DNA of 64,000 bases from Psychrobacter ciconiae (GTDB lineage Bacteria > Pseudomonadota > Gammaproteobacteria > Pseudomonadales > Moraxellaceae): contig NZ_CAJGYV010000001.1 of assembly GCF_904846055.1 (NCBI RefSeq), positions 682,001 through 746,000 of the forward strand. Direction: 5' to 3'. The notes beneath the pieces are model-generated. The model was not told where the DNA came from and did not search any database. It saw only the letters and a list, made by a program, of their open reading frames with translations. Shown piece by piece: positions 26,971 through 36,559 of this stretch; the stretch's first letter is position 1, and every line of letters starts with the position of its first letter. Both the position numbers and the translations under genes were made by a program.

Positions 26971-28167
26971 TTATCTGTTTTGCTGACGGCGCAAATAGTC
27001 TTGAATGCTATTGGTTTTTGCTTGCGGCTGGTCAGGCTGCGGCTCAGAGCGAGCTTGGCTTTCTTGGTATAACCGAGTTTGCGCGTGTTTTTGGCTGTTC
27101 AGCGCACTGGTATGCAAACTTGGATCAACAGGCTGATTGCTGGTGACAGGCGGTACGCTTTGAGCAGGCTCTGGCGCTTTATCAGCGCTGTCATTGAGCG
27201 TAAGTCCAGTTGCTATTACGGTCACATGCAAGTCATCATTCATATTTTCGTCGATTACCGAACCGTAGAAAATATGAGCGTCATCAATGTCGGTAATTTC
27301 TTCAACAATTTCGCTGATTTTGCTGAACTCATCCAAAGACAACGACTCTGAGGAAATGACGTTGACCAATAGCCCTTTGGCATTTTCTAAGCGTAAATCA
27401 TCAAGCAGCGGGGAGCGAATGGCTTTTTCAGTGGCCTGACGGGCTCTATCATCGCCGCTTGCGCGACCAATACCCATCATGGCATGACCTTTTGCCGTCA
27501 TGGCAGTACGGATGTCGTTAAAGTCAATGTTAATGACCCCTTCGCTAGCGATGGTTTCAGCAATACCCTGAACTGCATGAAGCAAGACATCATCGGCTTT
27601 TTTAAAGGCATCTTTCATTGAAATATTGCCATAAACGCTCATGAGCTTGTCATTAGGAATAGTAATAATGGAGTCAACAAAATTAGCAAGTTGCTCAATG
27701 CCCGCTTGCGCTGCCTTGATACGCTTGCCGCCTTCAAATTTAAACGGCGTGGTAACCACGGCAACGGTCAGCACTTCCATTTCTTTGGCAATTCGGGCAA
27801 CTACAGGTGCAGCGCCTGTTCCGGTACCGCCGCCCATCCCTGCAGTGATAAACACCATGTCGGCATTTTCAAGCAAGGCGCGGATGGAGTCCTCTTCGCT
27901 TTCGGCAGCTTCACGACCCACTTCAGGGTTAGCGCCAGCGCCTAGACCGCGGTTGCTTTTGGCGCCAAGTTGCAACTTATGAGGTGTGGTTAAACGGTCA
28001 AGCGCTTGTTTATCAGTGTTGGCACAAACAAAGGTGACCCCTTTAATGCCTTGCTGAACCATATGCTCAACTGCGTTGCCACCGCCGCCGCCCACGCCGA
28101 ATACAATAAAGCGGGCCTGGCCGTTGCTCACTGGCTGATTGACATCTGGCATGGTATATTTTGACAT
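26971..28167 (-). CDS. ftsZ: Cell division protein FtsZ
   Basis: 398-residue tubulin-like GTPase that forms the Z ring. Nucleotide-binding motifs: GVGGGGGNAVEHM, NTDKQAL and the tubulin signature GGGTGTGAAP. The T7 loop is NIDFNDIRTAM, with the Asp needed for GTP hydrolysis. A ~75-residue Gln/Pro/Ser-rich linker ends in the conserved C-terminal peptide NSIQDYLRRQQNR, which binds FtsA and ZipA. GGAG lies 10 bases before the ATG. Last gene of the murG-ftsZ run; 192 bp separate it from ftsA, enough for an internal promoter. Confidence 0.98.
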   Translation of the reverse strand: MSKYTMPDVNQPVSNGQARFIVFGVGGGGGNAVEHMVQQGIKGVTFVCANTDKQALDRLTTPHKLQLGAKSNRGLGAGANPEVGREAAESEEDSIRALLENADMVFITAGMGGGTGTGAAPVVARIAKEMEVLTVAVVTTPFKFEGGKRIKAAQAGIEQLANFVDSIITIPNDKLMSVYGNISMKDAFKKADDVLLHAVQGIAETIASEGVINIDFNDIRTAMTAKGHAMMGIGRASGDDRARQATEKAIRSPLLDDLRLENAKGLLVNVISSESLSLDEFSKISEIVEEITDIDDAHIFYGSVIDENMNDDLHVTVIATGLTLNDSADKAPEPAQSVPPVTSNQPVDPSLHTSALNSQKHAQTRLYQESQARSEPQPDQPQAKTNSIQDYLRRQQNR

Positions 28168-28359
28168 AAAAAAAATTCTCCAGTTGTAGATTACCTAGGC
28201 TTTATGTTGCCGATAGACAATCGACGTACTTTTAAAATAGTCTGATAAATCATAAGTGAATTAATAAGGTTAAATCTCAACCATTGGCACTCAGTTGAAC
28301 ATCATTTATTTTAACATACAAGTTTTTTGTAAAAATATGCTTTATTAAAAAGCAATCGG

Positions 28360-29646
28360 CTACATGATTTTTTTAAACATACTGCCAAAACCGCGCTTAA
28401 TTCCAGAAAACAGACCGCCTGCTCGGGCAATCGCTTCAGGCTCGCTTTGTTCGCTGTGGCGAAACTGCTCACTTTGACTGTATAAAAGCGTTCCAAATGC
28501 AGTTTGGTAAGCACGATTTGCAAGCTGAGCTTGCAGATAGTCTTCTATCTGTTGATCATTAATACGCTTATAAACCTTGATGGCTGGATGTGGTTTGGCA
28601 AGGGTAACGGGCGTTTTCAAGAACTTTTTAGAAAACGCAACCATCCCGCGCATGTCACTACCGCCACCGGTAAAAACAATACCTCGATCGATAAAATCAA
28701 ACAGTCCTTCTTGCCGCAAGCGCTGAACGATGTCATCTAAAATGCTAATATAACGCGCTTCAATGATTTGCGCCAATTTATAATCGCTGATGTTCAAGAC
28801 TTCACTGTTGCCATAGCGTGGATAAGAAAAAAAGGCGCTTGGGTCAACACTTCCAACATCTACGGTGCCATGGGTTTTTTTCAACTCTTCTGCTTCAATC
28901 ATTGAAATGCTAAGCTCAGCTGAGATGTCCATGGTGACCTCATGGCTGCCACTGGCAAGACAATGGGTAAAAATCAGCTTGTTTTCTTTATAAACGCAAA
29001 CGCTACTGGTACTGGCACCAATGTCGATCAGACAAACACCCTGTTGCCGCTCATCTAAGCTCAAACAATATTCAGCGCTCGTTACGGCATCAAAAACGAC
29101 ATGGTCCACGCCAACGTCACAGCTTTGTAGTAGCCTTTGAATATTTTGCCGGCTGGCAACGGGCAACATCATCATGTGATACATCACACAAATTTTCTCA
29201 GCCAGCATTTCGATAGCGTCATCGACCATCGATTCTTGCTCATCGATATAAATTCCTTGCTGGCAGCAATGCATCAGATAATAGTTGGACGGTAAGTCGT
29301 GAGATTTAGCGCGAGTAAGCGCACTGACCATATCTTGAATGCGAACTTCACCATCTGTTGTTTGCACCTCGCCCATACTATTTTTACTAAGCAGCTCAGG
29401 CGTCGATAGGGTCAGCCAGACACTATGGACACGGCAATTTGCCATATCCTCGGCTTCTTGGATGGCTTTTTTGATGGCACTTTTTAGGCGTTCACGATGT
29501 TTGATTTGACCTTGGTAAAAGTCACTATTTTTTACTTGACCAATGCCCATAATTTGGATGTCTTTAACGGACACCACATTACCAATGACCACATAAACTG
29601 CGGTGGCACTTAAATGGACAATTACTAAGGTTTCGGTATTTTTCAT
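28360..29646 (-). CDS. ftsA: Cell division protein FtsA, divergent nucleotide pocket
   Basis: Actin-fold protein that tethers FtsZ to the inner membrane. 428 residues. Position between ftsQ and ftsZ and the C-terminal amphipathic helix (GGLFSGIKRGFGSMFKKIM) identify it. The first phosphate loop, usually D/E-I-G-T-x-K, reads VIVHLSATAV (8-17), lacking the acidic residue and Gly; the second is DIGASTSS rather than DIGGGT. The 1C/2B interface and GGGSDMRG near the C-terminus are kept. So it is a real but sequence-divergent FtsA that may bind ATP weakly. Confidence 0.94.
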   Translation of the reverse strand: MKNTETLVIVHLSATAVYVVIGNVVSVKDIQIMGIGQVKNSDFYQGQIKHRERLKSAIKKAIQEAEDMANCRVHSVWLTLSTPELLSKNSMGEVQTTDGEVRIQDMVSALTRAKSHDLPSNYYLMHCCQQGIYIDEQESMVDDAIEMLAEKICVMYHMMMLPVASRQNIQRLLQSCDVGVDHVVFDAVTSAEYCLSLDERQQGVCLIDIGASTSSVCVYKENKLIFTHCLASGSHEVTMDISAELSISMIEAEELKKTHGTVDVGSVDPSAFFSYPRYGNSEVLNISDYKLAQIIEARYISILDDIVQRLRQEGLFDFIDRGIVFTGGGSDMRGMVAFSKKFLKTPVTLAKPHPAIKVYKRINDQQIEDYLQAQLANRAYQTAFGTLLYSQSEQFRHSEQSEPEAIARAGGLFSGIKRGFGSMFKKIM

Positions 29647-29818
29647 CGTTTCAGTAAGCTATTTTGTTTAAAAAGGCAATGACTGCCCTTTATGACCCCA
29701 TGAAGACACCCTGTAACAGCAACTCACTGTTAGATTGTGCGGCAGCATTATACTCTTTTCTAAAAATTCCTGCTAGAAGATGATTTGCAGATGTTCATTA
29801 GCGCATCTTTGGCAGCAT

Positions 29819-30709
29819 CTAGCCGATGGTTTGGTCGGTTCGACCATCAAAAACAATACGCTCTTTTGGCTGTTTTTGCGGTTTGGTTTCGGCGGCGCTA
29901 CTCTCTGTCACCTTCCAAGCAATTGCAAAGCCATTTTTATACCGTAAATCCACCGATTGCATTTCACTAAGGCGCGGCGCTAATTGACCGTTTAGCAGCT
30001 GACTTAAACTCATAAGCTTGCGGGCGGTATCTTCGTTATCGACAATAAGGCGTATGCCGTTATCAAAGCGCACAAGCCACGTCATTCGAGGCGTTAAGAT
30101 GATGTCTTCAACTTTCATATTCAGCGGCGCAAACCACTCATTGATTTGCTGCATTTGCTGCATAATTACGCGCGATTTTTCCTGATCGCCTTGTAGATTT
30201 ACAAACTGCTCACGCATTAAATCCACACTTTCAACCGGCACAAATACCGAGCCTTTAGCATCAATTAAGCGCTCCGTACCAAAATTAGCAACCGCTTGCT
30301 TGGGTAAAGCACTAATGATAATGCCGCGCTGCCAATCGCGGGTGATGCTCACCTGATCAACCCATTGTTGAGACAACGCCAAATCGCGAAGGGCTTGGAG
30401 GTCGGCGGTAAAAAAGTTATCTGAGACCGCACCGCCTACCGCTGATTTTAAAGCTTGATGCTGAGCTGGGCTTAAATGCTCTGAGCTTACTTCAATATGA
30501 GCAGCTGGCGCATCTTGCAAAGCTTTATTTGCGATGGCAAACAGCAGCGATATCAAGACCAAAGCCACCGCAAGGACATAATAAGTCGTCACTTTGATGC
30601 CAAGCAGAAAGTCTTTGATTTGATGGGCTTTATTACCTAACAATTTAGATGAGCCGTTGACTGCTTGCGTCATGGTGTGCTGCGTTCCTAGCTTGAGGTT
30701 GGACGTCAT
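29819..30709 (-). CDS. ftsQ: Cell division protein FtsQ
   Basis: Bitopic inner-membrane divisome protein bridging early and late division proteins through FtsB/FtsL. An N-terminal basic/helical region precedes one membrane segment (YYVLAVALVLISLLFAI), then a POTRA domain (HIEVSSEHLSPAQHQALKS... WVDQVSITRDWQRGIIISALPKQAVA) and the FtsQ beta domain. Start is uncertain: ATG 30709 has no ribosome binding site, and ATG 30673 (MTQAVNGSS) has AGGA 12 bases upstream. The C-terminus after SAAETKPQKQPKERIVFD is hydrophilic. Sits between ddl and ftsA, as in E. coli. Confidence 0.93.
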   Translation of the reverse strand: MTSNLKLGTQHTMTQAVNGSSKLLGNKAHQIKDFLLGIKVTTYYVLAVALVLISLLFAIANKALQDAPAAHIEVSSEHLSPAQHQALKSAVGGAVSDNFFTADLQALRDLALSQQWVDQVSITRDWQRGIIISALPKQAVANFGTERLIDAKGSVFVPVESVDLMREQFVNLQGDQEKSRVIMQQMQQINEWFAPLNMKVEDIILTPRMTWLVRFDNGIRLIVDNEDTARKLMSLSQLLNGQLAPRLSEMQSVDLRYKNGFAIAWKVTESSAAETKPQKQPKERIVFDGRTDQTIG

Positions 30710-30913
30710 CAAAAGTGGTCAATATTTATTATAAATGTGTCATTGGTAATAAATATTGACCTTACCCTTTGTTGCTGATATTGCTGAGCCATTAGAAAAT
30801 GGCTGAAGTTGTCATAACCCAGCCATTTTTCACTTATTTATCTATGAGTTAGCTTGCAATATTATCATCAGTTCTGATTATAAGCTGCCAGTAGCAATTG
30901 TGCAAATCTTGTG

Positions 30914-31903
30914 CTAAGCCTTTACGGTTTGTGCCAAAATGTGCCAGCATAATTGCTCAAAGTCCATGCCGCGCGCTTTTGCTGCCATCGGTACGAGGCT
31001 ATGGCTGGTCATCCCCGGAACGGTATTAATTTCAAGCAGCCAAAAGTTGCCTTTATCATCCTGCATGGCATCAATTCGCCCCCAACCTTTGGCTTCAACG
31101 GCGCGAAATGCCGCAAGGCTTAGCTCTTGTAAATGCCTTTCGTCAGCAGCGCTCAAGCCGCAAGGAATAAAGTAGCCGGTATCGTTGCGGTTATATTTGG
31201 CTTCAAAATCGTAAAAGTTGGTGATGTCAGCAGGCTCGAGGCGGATGACCGGATAAGCTTCATCATCGATAATGACGATGGTGAACTCACGACCAGTAAT
31301 CCAGCGCTCCGCCATCACCGCATCGCCGCAGTCAGCAGCCGTGGCAAAGGCTTTTGGCAGCTCGTCCAAATGATTGACCTTGGTCATGCCAATGCTTGAG
31401 CCTTCATGGACTGGCTTGACAATCAGCGGTAATCCTAAGGTGTTGACCACTTGCTGCCAATCAGTATCTGCCGTCAATAATGAAAACGGTGCGGTTGACA
31501 ATCCGCAACCTTGCCAAAGCTGCTTGGTGCGGACTTTGTCCATTCCCAAAGCGGAGGCTAAAACGCCTGATCCTGTTTGCGGAATTTGTAGCCATTCTAA
31601 AAGCCCTTGCAAGACGCCATCTTCCCCGCCGCGACCGTGCAGTACGTTAAAGACGCGGTCAAACTGCTTTAATTCGCTAATGTCTTGAAATTTTGGGTCA
31701 AAATGGGTGGCATCAACGCCTTGATTTTGAAGGGCAGCCAGTACCGCCGCGCCGCTATTTAAAGAGATGGCGCGCTCGTTGCTGCTGCCACCATAAACCA
31801 CGGCAACTTTACCAAAGGCTTTGGCATCGGTGACATGGCTTGGCTTGATTTTAGGATAGTTGATTTTTTCAGCGTGATTTAGGCTTTGATTGGGGTCGGT
31901 CAT
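30914..31903 (-). CDS. ddl: D-alanine--D-alanine ligase
   Basis: ATP-grasp enzyme that makes D-Ala-D-Ala for peptidoglycan. 329 residues. Visible motifs: VVYGGSSNERAISLNSGAAV, HGRGGEDGVLQGLLE (substrate loop), PLIVKPVHEGSSIGM (ATP-grasp), and LLEINTVPGMTSHSLVPMAA with the metal and D-Ala ligands. The N-terminus has a ~20-residue extension before the family core. Gene order murC-ddl-ftsQ matches the E. coli cluster. 198 bp separate it from ftsQ. Confidence 0.97.
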   Translation of the reverse strand: MTDPNQSLNHAEKINYPKIKPSHVTDAKAFGKVAVVYGGSSNERAISLNSGAAVLAALQNQGVDATHFDPKFQDISELKQFDRVFNVLHGRGGEDGVLQGLLEWLQIPQTGSGVLASALGMDKVRTKQLWQGCGLSTAPFSLLTADTDWQQVVNTLGLPLIVKPVHEGSSIGMTKVNHLDELPKAFATAADCGDAVMAERWITGREFTIVIIDDEAYPVIRLEPADITNFYDFEAKYNRNDTGYFIPCGLSAADERHLQELSLAAFRAVEAKGWGRIDAMQDDKGNFWLLEINTVPGMTSHSLVPMAAKARGMDFEQLCWHILAQTVKA

Positions 31904-31942
31904 GGCTTATGAACTCTTAATTTTTTAACGTTGAACATTTTT

Positions 31943-33433
31943 TTAAACAATGGGGTCGTTAAGGTACAGCTGATTTGCCGCCAAATCAATGGCGATTTGA
32001 CCGACGTTTCCGGCGCCTTGGGTGATGAGCAAATCGTTTGGCTGTAGCATTCGCTTCATGACCTCAGCGATATTGCTTTTATCAATGATGGTGGGCTCAA
32101 CCTGACCACGGTGGCGGATGCTTTTTGCCAGCGCTTTGGAGTCTGCACCGACGATTAATTCCTCTCCTGCTGAATACACATCAAGCAATAAAAGCTCGTC
32201 GACTTTGGATAACACCTCAACAAAATCATCAAAGCAGTCGCGCGTCCGGCTATATCTATGCGGCTGAAACAGCATGACCAAGCGGCGATCAGGGAAGCTT
32301 TGGCGCGCCGCTTTAATAGTGGCATCAACCTCGGTTGGGTGATGACCATAATCATCAATTAATAGTACATCGCCTTCTTCTAATTCAACCGCCGCATGCT
32401 GCTCAAATCGGCGACCGACTCCGGCAAATTTTTGCAGCGCACGCTTAATCGCTTCGTCATCAACACCTTCATCGGTTGCCATGGTGATGGCGGCTAAAGC
32501 ATTATAAACGTTATGAAGCCCTGGAATATTTAAGGTCAATCGAAGCGGCTCAAAATCGCGGCGAAGTACGGTAAAATGAGTTTTTGTACCGTCGCTGACC
32601 ACATCAATGGCTTGAACGTCGTTATAAGGCTCAAGACCAAAGGTCAAAACGGGTCGCGAGATGTCATCAATCATCGCATAAAGCTCAGGGTCATCCCCGC
32701 AAACGACTGCTAAACCATAAAACGGCATATTTTGTAAAAACTGAATGTAAGCGGCTTTTAATTTGTCAAAGCTGTTTTCATAAGTTTCCATATGGTCTTG
32801 GTCGATGTTGGTGACAATCGCCGCCATCGGATGCAAGGTTAAAAATGACGCATCCGACTCATCAGCTTCTGCAACCAAATAACGGCTGCTACCAAGGGCG
32901 GCGTTTTTGCCGGAAGCGTTTAATTTGCCGCCAATCACGTAAGTGGGGTCAAGGCCGCCTTCAGCAAGCATGGTGGTCAGCAGGCTTGTTGTGGTGGTTT
33001 TGCCATGAGCGCCGGCAACAGCAATGCCATGACGATAGCGCATCAGCTCGCCTAACATGTCAGCGCGGCGAACGACTGGCAGTCGGGCTTTAAGCGCGGC
33101 TTTAATTTCAGGGTTGCTGCGGTCGATGGCAGAAGACACCACAATCACGTCCGCATCAGCGATATTTTTTGAATCATGACCGATAAAAATATCAACCCCA
33201 ATATCACGAAGGCGCTTGGTCACAGGACTGTCAACGATGTCCGAGCCGCTGACCCGATAGCCTTGATTGCTCATCACCTCAGCAATACCGCACATCCCCG
33301 AACCGCCAATCCCAACAAAATGCAAATGCTGAATTCGGCGCATTTCAGGGATTTCAATCAAGCGTTTTGGCGAGTCTTTATGGTCTTGGCTGCGCGGGCT
33401 GCAAGGCGCGTTGGCAAAAGCGGTGCTTGGCAT
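31943..33433 (-). CDS. murC: UDP-N-acetylmuramate--L-alanine ligase
   Basis: First amino-acid ligase of peptidoglycan precursor synthesis. 496 residues. The N-terminal Rossmann signature [17 protein letters not shown], the ATP loop [14 protein letters not shown], and the central [12 protein letters not shown] are diagnostic of MurC. The C-terminal domain has [12 protein letters not shown]. About 30 residues precede the family core ([15 protein letters not shown]...), so a later start is possible, but an AAGAGA ribosome binding site favours this ATG. Stop is 39 bp from the ddl start, so both are one transcript. Follows murG. Confidence 0.97.
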   Translation of the reverse strand: MPSTAFANAPCSPRSQDHKDSPKRLIEIPEMRRIQHLHFVGIGGSGMCGIAEVMSNQGYRVSGSDIVDSPVTKRLRDIGVDIFIGHDSKNIADADVIVVSSAIDRSNPEIKAALKARLPVVRRADMLGELMRYRHGIAVAGAHGKTTTTSLLTTMLAEGGLDPTYVIGGKLNASGKNAALGSSRYLVAEADESDASFLTLHPMAAIVTNIDQDHMETYENSFDKLKAAYIQFLQNMPFYGLAVVCGDDPELYAMIDDISRPVLTFGLEPYNDVQAIDVVSDGTKTHFTVLRRDFEPLRLTLNIPGLHNVYNALAAITMATDEGVDDEAIKRALQKFAGVGRRFEQHAAVELEEGDVLLIDDYGHHPTEVDATIKAARQSFPDRRLVMLFQPHRYSRTRDCFDDFVEVLSKVDELLLLDVYSAGEELIVGADSKALAKSIRHRGQVEPTIIDKSNIAEVMKRMLQPNDLLITQGAGNVGQIAIDLAANQLYLNDPIV

Positions 33434-33531
33434 AATGGAGTCTCTTTACAATGGGTCAAACCAACAAAAGGTCAATCGGGCAAATTTGGCAATTTATCCT
33501 AAAAACCGCAATAACTTAATTAACATACCGG

Positions 33532-34620
33532 TTAAATGCTCTGCCAAACAATGTCCGCGACGGTCATGGTGGACTTGCGATTGGCAAGCGCGTGCGCCTT
33601 TTGTGCCATCGACTTACAAGCCGGTCGATTGAGCGCAATGAGCGTTTCACTCAGACGTTTTGGCGTAAGTTCCGACTGGGGCAATAAAATCGCGGCATCA
33701 TTGTCCGTAAGCGTTTTGGCATTTGCCGTTTGGTGGTCATCAACCGCATGCGGCAGTGGCACAAAAATCGCTGCAATGCCAACATTTTGAATCTCGGTCA
33801 CGGTCAGCGCACCGGCGCGGCAAACAATGACATCCGCCCACTCATAAGCTGCTGCCATATCCTCAATAAACGGCTGAACGGTGATGTTATGAATCGCCGT
33901 GCCTTCGCTTTCATAAACCGCTTGGGTGGCATCTTCATTACCGCGGCCGCACTGATGGCGAACTTGAACCGGCTTCTCAAGCAATGCAAGCGCCTTTGGC
34001 ACGGTCTCATTTAAGACTTGCGCGCCAAGCGATCCCCCAACGACAAGCAATCGCAGCGGTGAGGTGTCATTGTCATCGTAGCGCTCAGCGGGCGCGTGAA
34101 CTCCTGAGATGGCATTACGAACCGGATTGCCGACCGTTTTTACTTTATCGCTTTGACCTTTATTAAAGGTGCCATCAAAGGCTTGCAATACGTTGAGCGC
34201 CATCTTTGCCAAATAGCGATTGCTCATTCCGGCAATGGCGTTTTGCTCGTGGACAATCAGCGGTGTTTTGGTCATTTTGGCGGCAATGCCACCGGGTGCG
34301 CTCACATAACCGCCAAAACCAACCACCAAATCAATTTTATTTTGCTTAATGATTTTGGTGACAGCCATCACGGCAGCAAACAAAGTCATCGGCAATTTGA
34401 GCAAGCGCCCAAGACCTTTGCCGCGAAGCCCTTGCATATTAATCGCGTGATAATCGTAGCCGGTAGGTTTCACCAAGTCGTTTTCCATCCCCACTTGCGT
34501 ACCAAGCCAATGAATGGTCGCACCGCGACTCGCCAACTCTTCAGCGACCGCGAGCGCAGGAAACACGTGACCGCCCGTTCCGGCGGCCATCATCAATATT
34601 TGCGGGGATTTTGTTGCCAT
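33532..34620 (-). CDS. murG: UDP-GlcNAc transferase to lipid I (MurG)
   Basis: Inner-face membrane-associated glycosyltransferase (GT28) that converts lipid I to lipid II. 362 residues. N-terminal Gly-rich loop MMAAGTGGHVFPALAVAEEL, membrane-contact region, HEQNAIAGMSNRYL, second Gly loop VVGGSLGAQVLNE, and the UDP-binding segment VCRAGALTVTEIQNVGIAAIFVPLP. First gene of the - strand division cluster here. The products of murG and murJ in this window act in succession on lipid II. Confidence 0.98.
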   Translation of the reverse strand: MATKSPQILMMAAGTGGHVFPALAVAEELASRGATIHWLGTQVGMENDLVKPTGYDYHAINMQGLRGKGLGRLLKLPMTLFAAVMAVTKIIKQNKIDLVVGFGGYVSAPGGIAAKMTKTPLIVHEQNAIAGMSNRYLAKMALNVLQAFDGTFNKGQSDKVKTVGNPVRNAISGVHAPAERYDDNDTSPLRLLVVGGSLGAQVLNETVPKALALLEKPVQVRHQCGRGNEDATQAVYESEGTAIHNITVQPFIEDMAAAYEWADVIVCRAGALTVTEIQNVGIAAIFVPLPHAVDDHQTANAKTLTDNDAAILLPQSELTPKRLSETLIALNRPACKSMAQKAHALANRKSTMTVADIVWQSI

Positions 34621-34802
34621 AATTACTGCTTATTTATCGTTAAATCTACTTTAATTTGGGAACTTTTTATAGCCAAAGGATTAAAATCAAAAAGCGCCCA
34701 AGCGTTAAAAAACGCTTAGTATAAATCAAATCATCGCAATTGCTGTGGATTTTGGTGATCAATTCACACGATTATCACAAATCTTGTCGCCAGATAACAA
34801 CC

Positions 34803-35759
34803 TTAAGCAAGCCTTGCTTCAATCGCCTGAATAAAATCGGTGGCGATGTCCGTTCCGCATTGGTCGTCAATTTCGCGAACGCAAGTGGGACTGGTGACGT
34901 TAATTTCAGTAATTCTGCCACCAATTAAATCAAGACCAACGAACATCAGCCCTTTTTCGCGGACAATCGGCGCCACTGTTTGCGCCACTTCACGCTCAGC
35001 GTCAGTCAATGGCATAGCAACGCCGCGACCGCCTGCTGCCAAATTACCACGCGTCTCGCCGCCAACTGGGATTCGCGCTAAGCAATAATCCACCACCACA
35101 CCATCAACGATGAGCACGCGCTTATCACCGTCTTTAATCTCCGGCAAATAGCGCTGAGCCATAATTGGCATGGTTTCAAGCTCAGTGAGCATCTCAAGGG
35201 TTGCGCCGATATTTGGTGCATCTGCCGTCAAGCGAAACACCCCCATCCCGCCCATGCCATCAAGCGGCTTGACGATGACGTCTTGCTGCTCGCGGATAAA
35301 CTCGCGGATATGCGACTGTTTGCTGGTCACAATGGTCGGGCTCATCAATGGGCTAAACCACGTGGCAAACAGCTTTTCGTTACAATCACGAATCGCTGCT
35401 GGGTCATTGACCACCAAAACGCCAGCGGCTTTGGCATGGTCAAGCAAGTAAGTGGCGTGCAAAAAGCGCAAATCAAACGGCGGATCTTTGCGCATTAAAA
35501 TGACATCAAAGTCCGTCACCGGCAAGGTTTGCTTTTCACCCAATTGGTAAAAATCATCAGGGTTTTGCGCGCAAGTGACGGCTTGATTGTCCACCATCAA
35601 CTGATTACGATTGAGCCACAAATCATGAATTTGACAATAAAATAACTGGTGACCGCGGTTTTGCGCCGACCACATCATCGCAAGACTGGTGTCTTTGTAG
35701 TAATTAAGGCGCTCGATGGGGTCCATAATGACCAAAATGTTTAAGGTCGATTGTGTCAT
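34803..35759 (-). CDS. gshB: Glutathione synthetase
   Basis: ATP-grasp enzyme that adds Gly to gamma-glutamylcysteine. 318 residues, close to E. coli GshB (316). Motifs: NILVIMDPIERLNYYKDTSLAMMW at the N-terminus, LMRKDPPFD, VIVKPLDGMGGMGVFRL (ATP-binding), and LIGGRITEINVTSPTCVREID. Standalone gene between murG and pyrE; the downstream gap to murG (about 180 bp) has no clear terminator. Glutathione could link to the KefC-type antiporter at 8720, though this is only inference. Confidence 0.97.
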   Translation of the reverse strand: MTQSTLNILVIMDPIERLNYYKDTSLAMMWSAQNRGHQLFYCQIHDLWLNRNQLMVDNQAVTCAQNPDDFYQLGEKQTLPVTDFDVILMRKDPPFDLRFLHATYLLDHAKAAGVLVVNDPAAIRDCNEKLFATWFSPLMSPTIVTSKQSHIREFIREQQDVIVKPLDGMGGMGVFRLTADAPNIGATLEMLTELETMPIMAQRYLPEIKDGDKRVLIVDGVVVDYCLARIPVGGETRGNLAAGGRGVAMPLTDAEREVAQTVAPIVREKGLMFVGLDLIGGRITEINVTSPTCVREIDDQCGTDIATDFIQAIEARLA

Positions 35760-35823
35760 GAGAGGCTCACTTAACTTGTTATTTTTAAGTTCTATTTTTA
35801 AGTTTCAAAATACTAACGCGCCA

Positions 35824-36498
35824 TTATACGCCGTATTGCTCGCGGTAATGCTGCATTTTTGCAAGTTGGGTTGGGTTTTGATTCGGTCGGCTTGAGTCAG
35901 ATAAGTAACTGATTAAATCATCCATACTTACCAAAGCGCGAACCGGAACGTCTAAGTTTTCGGCAAGTTCTTGAATCGCTGAGCGCGCGCCTTGACCTTT
36001 TTCTTTGCGGTCTAGTGCCACGATGATACCGCCGATGGTCGCGCCAGCTTCGGTTAAAATATCCACCACCTCGCGCATCGCTGTACCGGCAGTAATCACA
36101 TCATCCAAAATCCAAACGCATTTTCCCGCAACGTCCGCACCGACAAGGCTTCCGCCCTCGCCGTGGGTTTTTGCTTCTTTACGATTGTAGCCCCAATAGG
36201 CGTTGATGCCATGATTGCGCCAAAGCGCTTGCGCCGTTGCTGCCACAAACGGAATGCCCTTGTAAGCCGCCCCAAAAATGACCAAATCGCGAACGCCTGA
36301 CTTTTGCATCTCTTCGGCAAGCGCTTGAGCGTAACCATTTGCCAACAGTGACAACATCTCACCTGTCGCCAACAGCCCTGCATTGAAAAAATACGGGCTG
36401 ATACGACCTGATTTTAAAACAAACTCGCCAAATCTAAGCACCTGATTGTCAAGGGCTAACTGGATAAAATCATGCGATGAAAACGACTGTGATGACAT
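35824..36498 (-). CDS. pyrE: Orotate phosphoribosyltransferase
   Basis: Pyrimidine biosynthesis enzyme joining orotate to PRPP. 224 residues from ATG 36498 (MSSQSFSSHDFIQLAL), chosen because GAGG stands five bases upstream; a longer frame to 36516 lacks this. Family motifs: LKSGRISPYFFNAGL, IFGAAYKGIPFVAATAQAL, YNRKEAKTHGEGGSLVGA (flexible loop) and the PRPP-binding WILDDVITAGTAMREVVD. No attenuator-like hairpin with a T run was seen upstream. Transcribed with gshB in the same direction. Confidence 0.97.
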   Translation of the reverse strand: MSSQSFSSHDFIQLALDNQVLRFGEFVLKSGRISPYFFNAGLLATGEMLSLLANGYAQALAEEMQKSGVRDLVIFGAAYKGIPFVAATAQALWRNHGINAYWGYNRKEAKTHGEGGSLVGADVAGKCVWILDDVITAGTAMREVVDILTEAGATIGGIIVALDRKEKGQGARSAIQELAENLDVPVRALVSMDDLISYLSDSSRPNQNPTQLAKMQHYREQYGV

Positions 36499-36559
36499 AA
36501 CGACCTCAATAGACAAAAACGAATAGACGAAAAAAGTGCTTTATTGTACGCATTATTGC

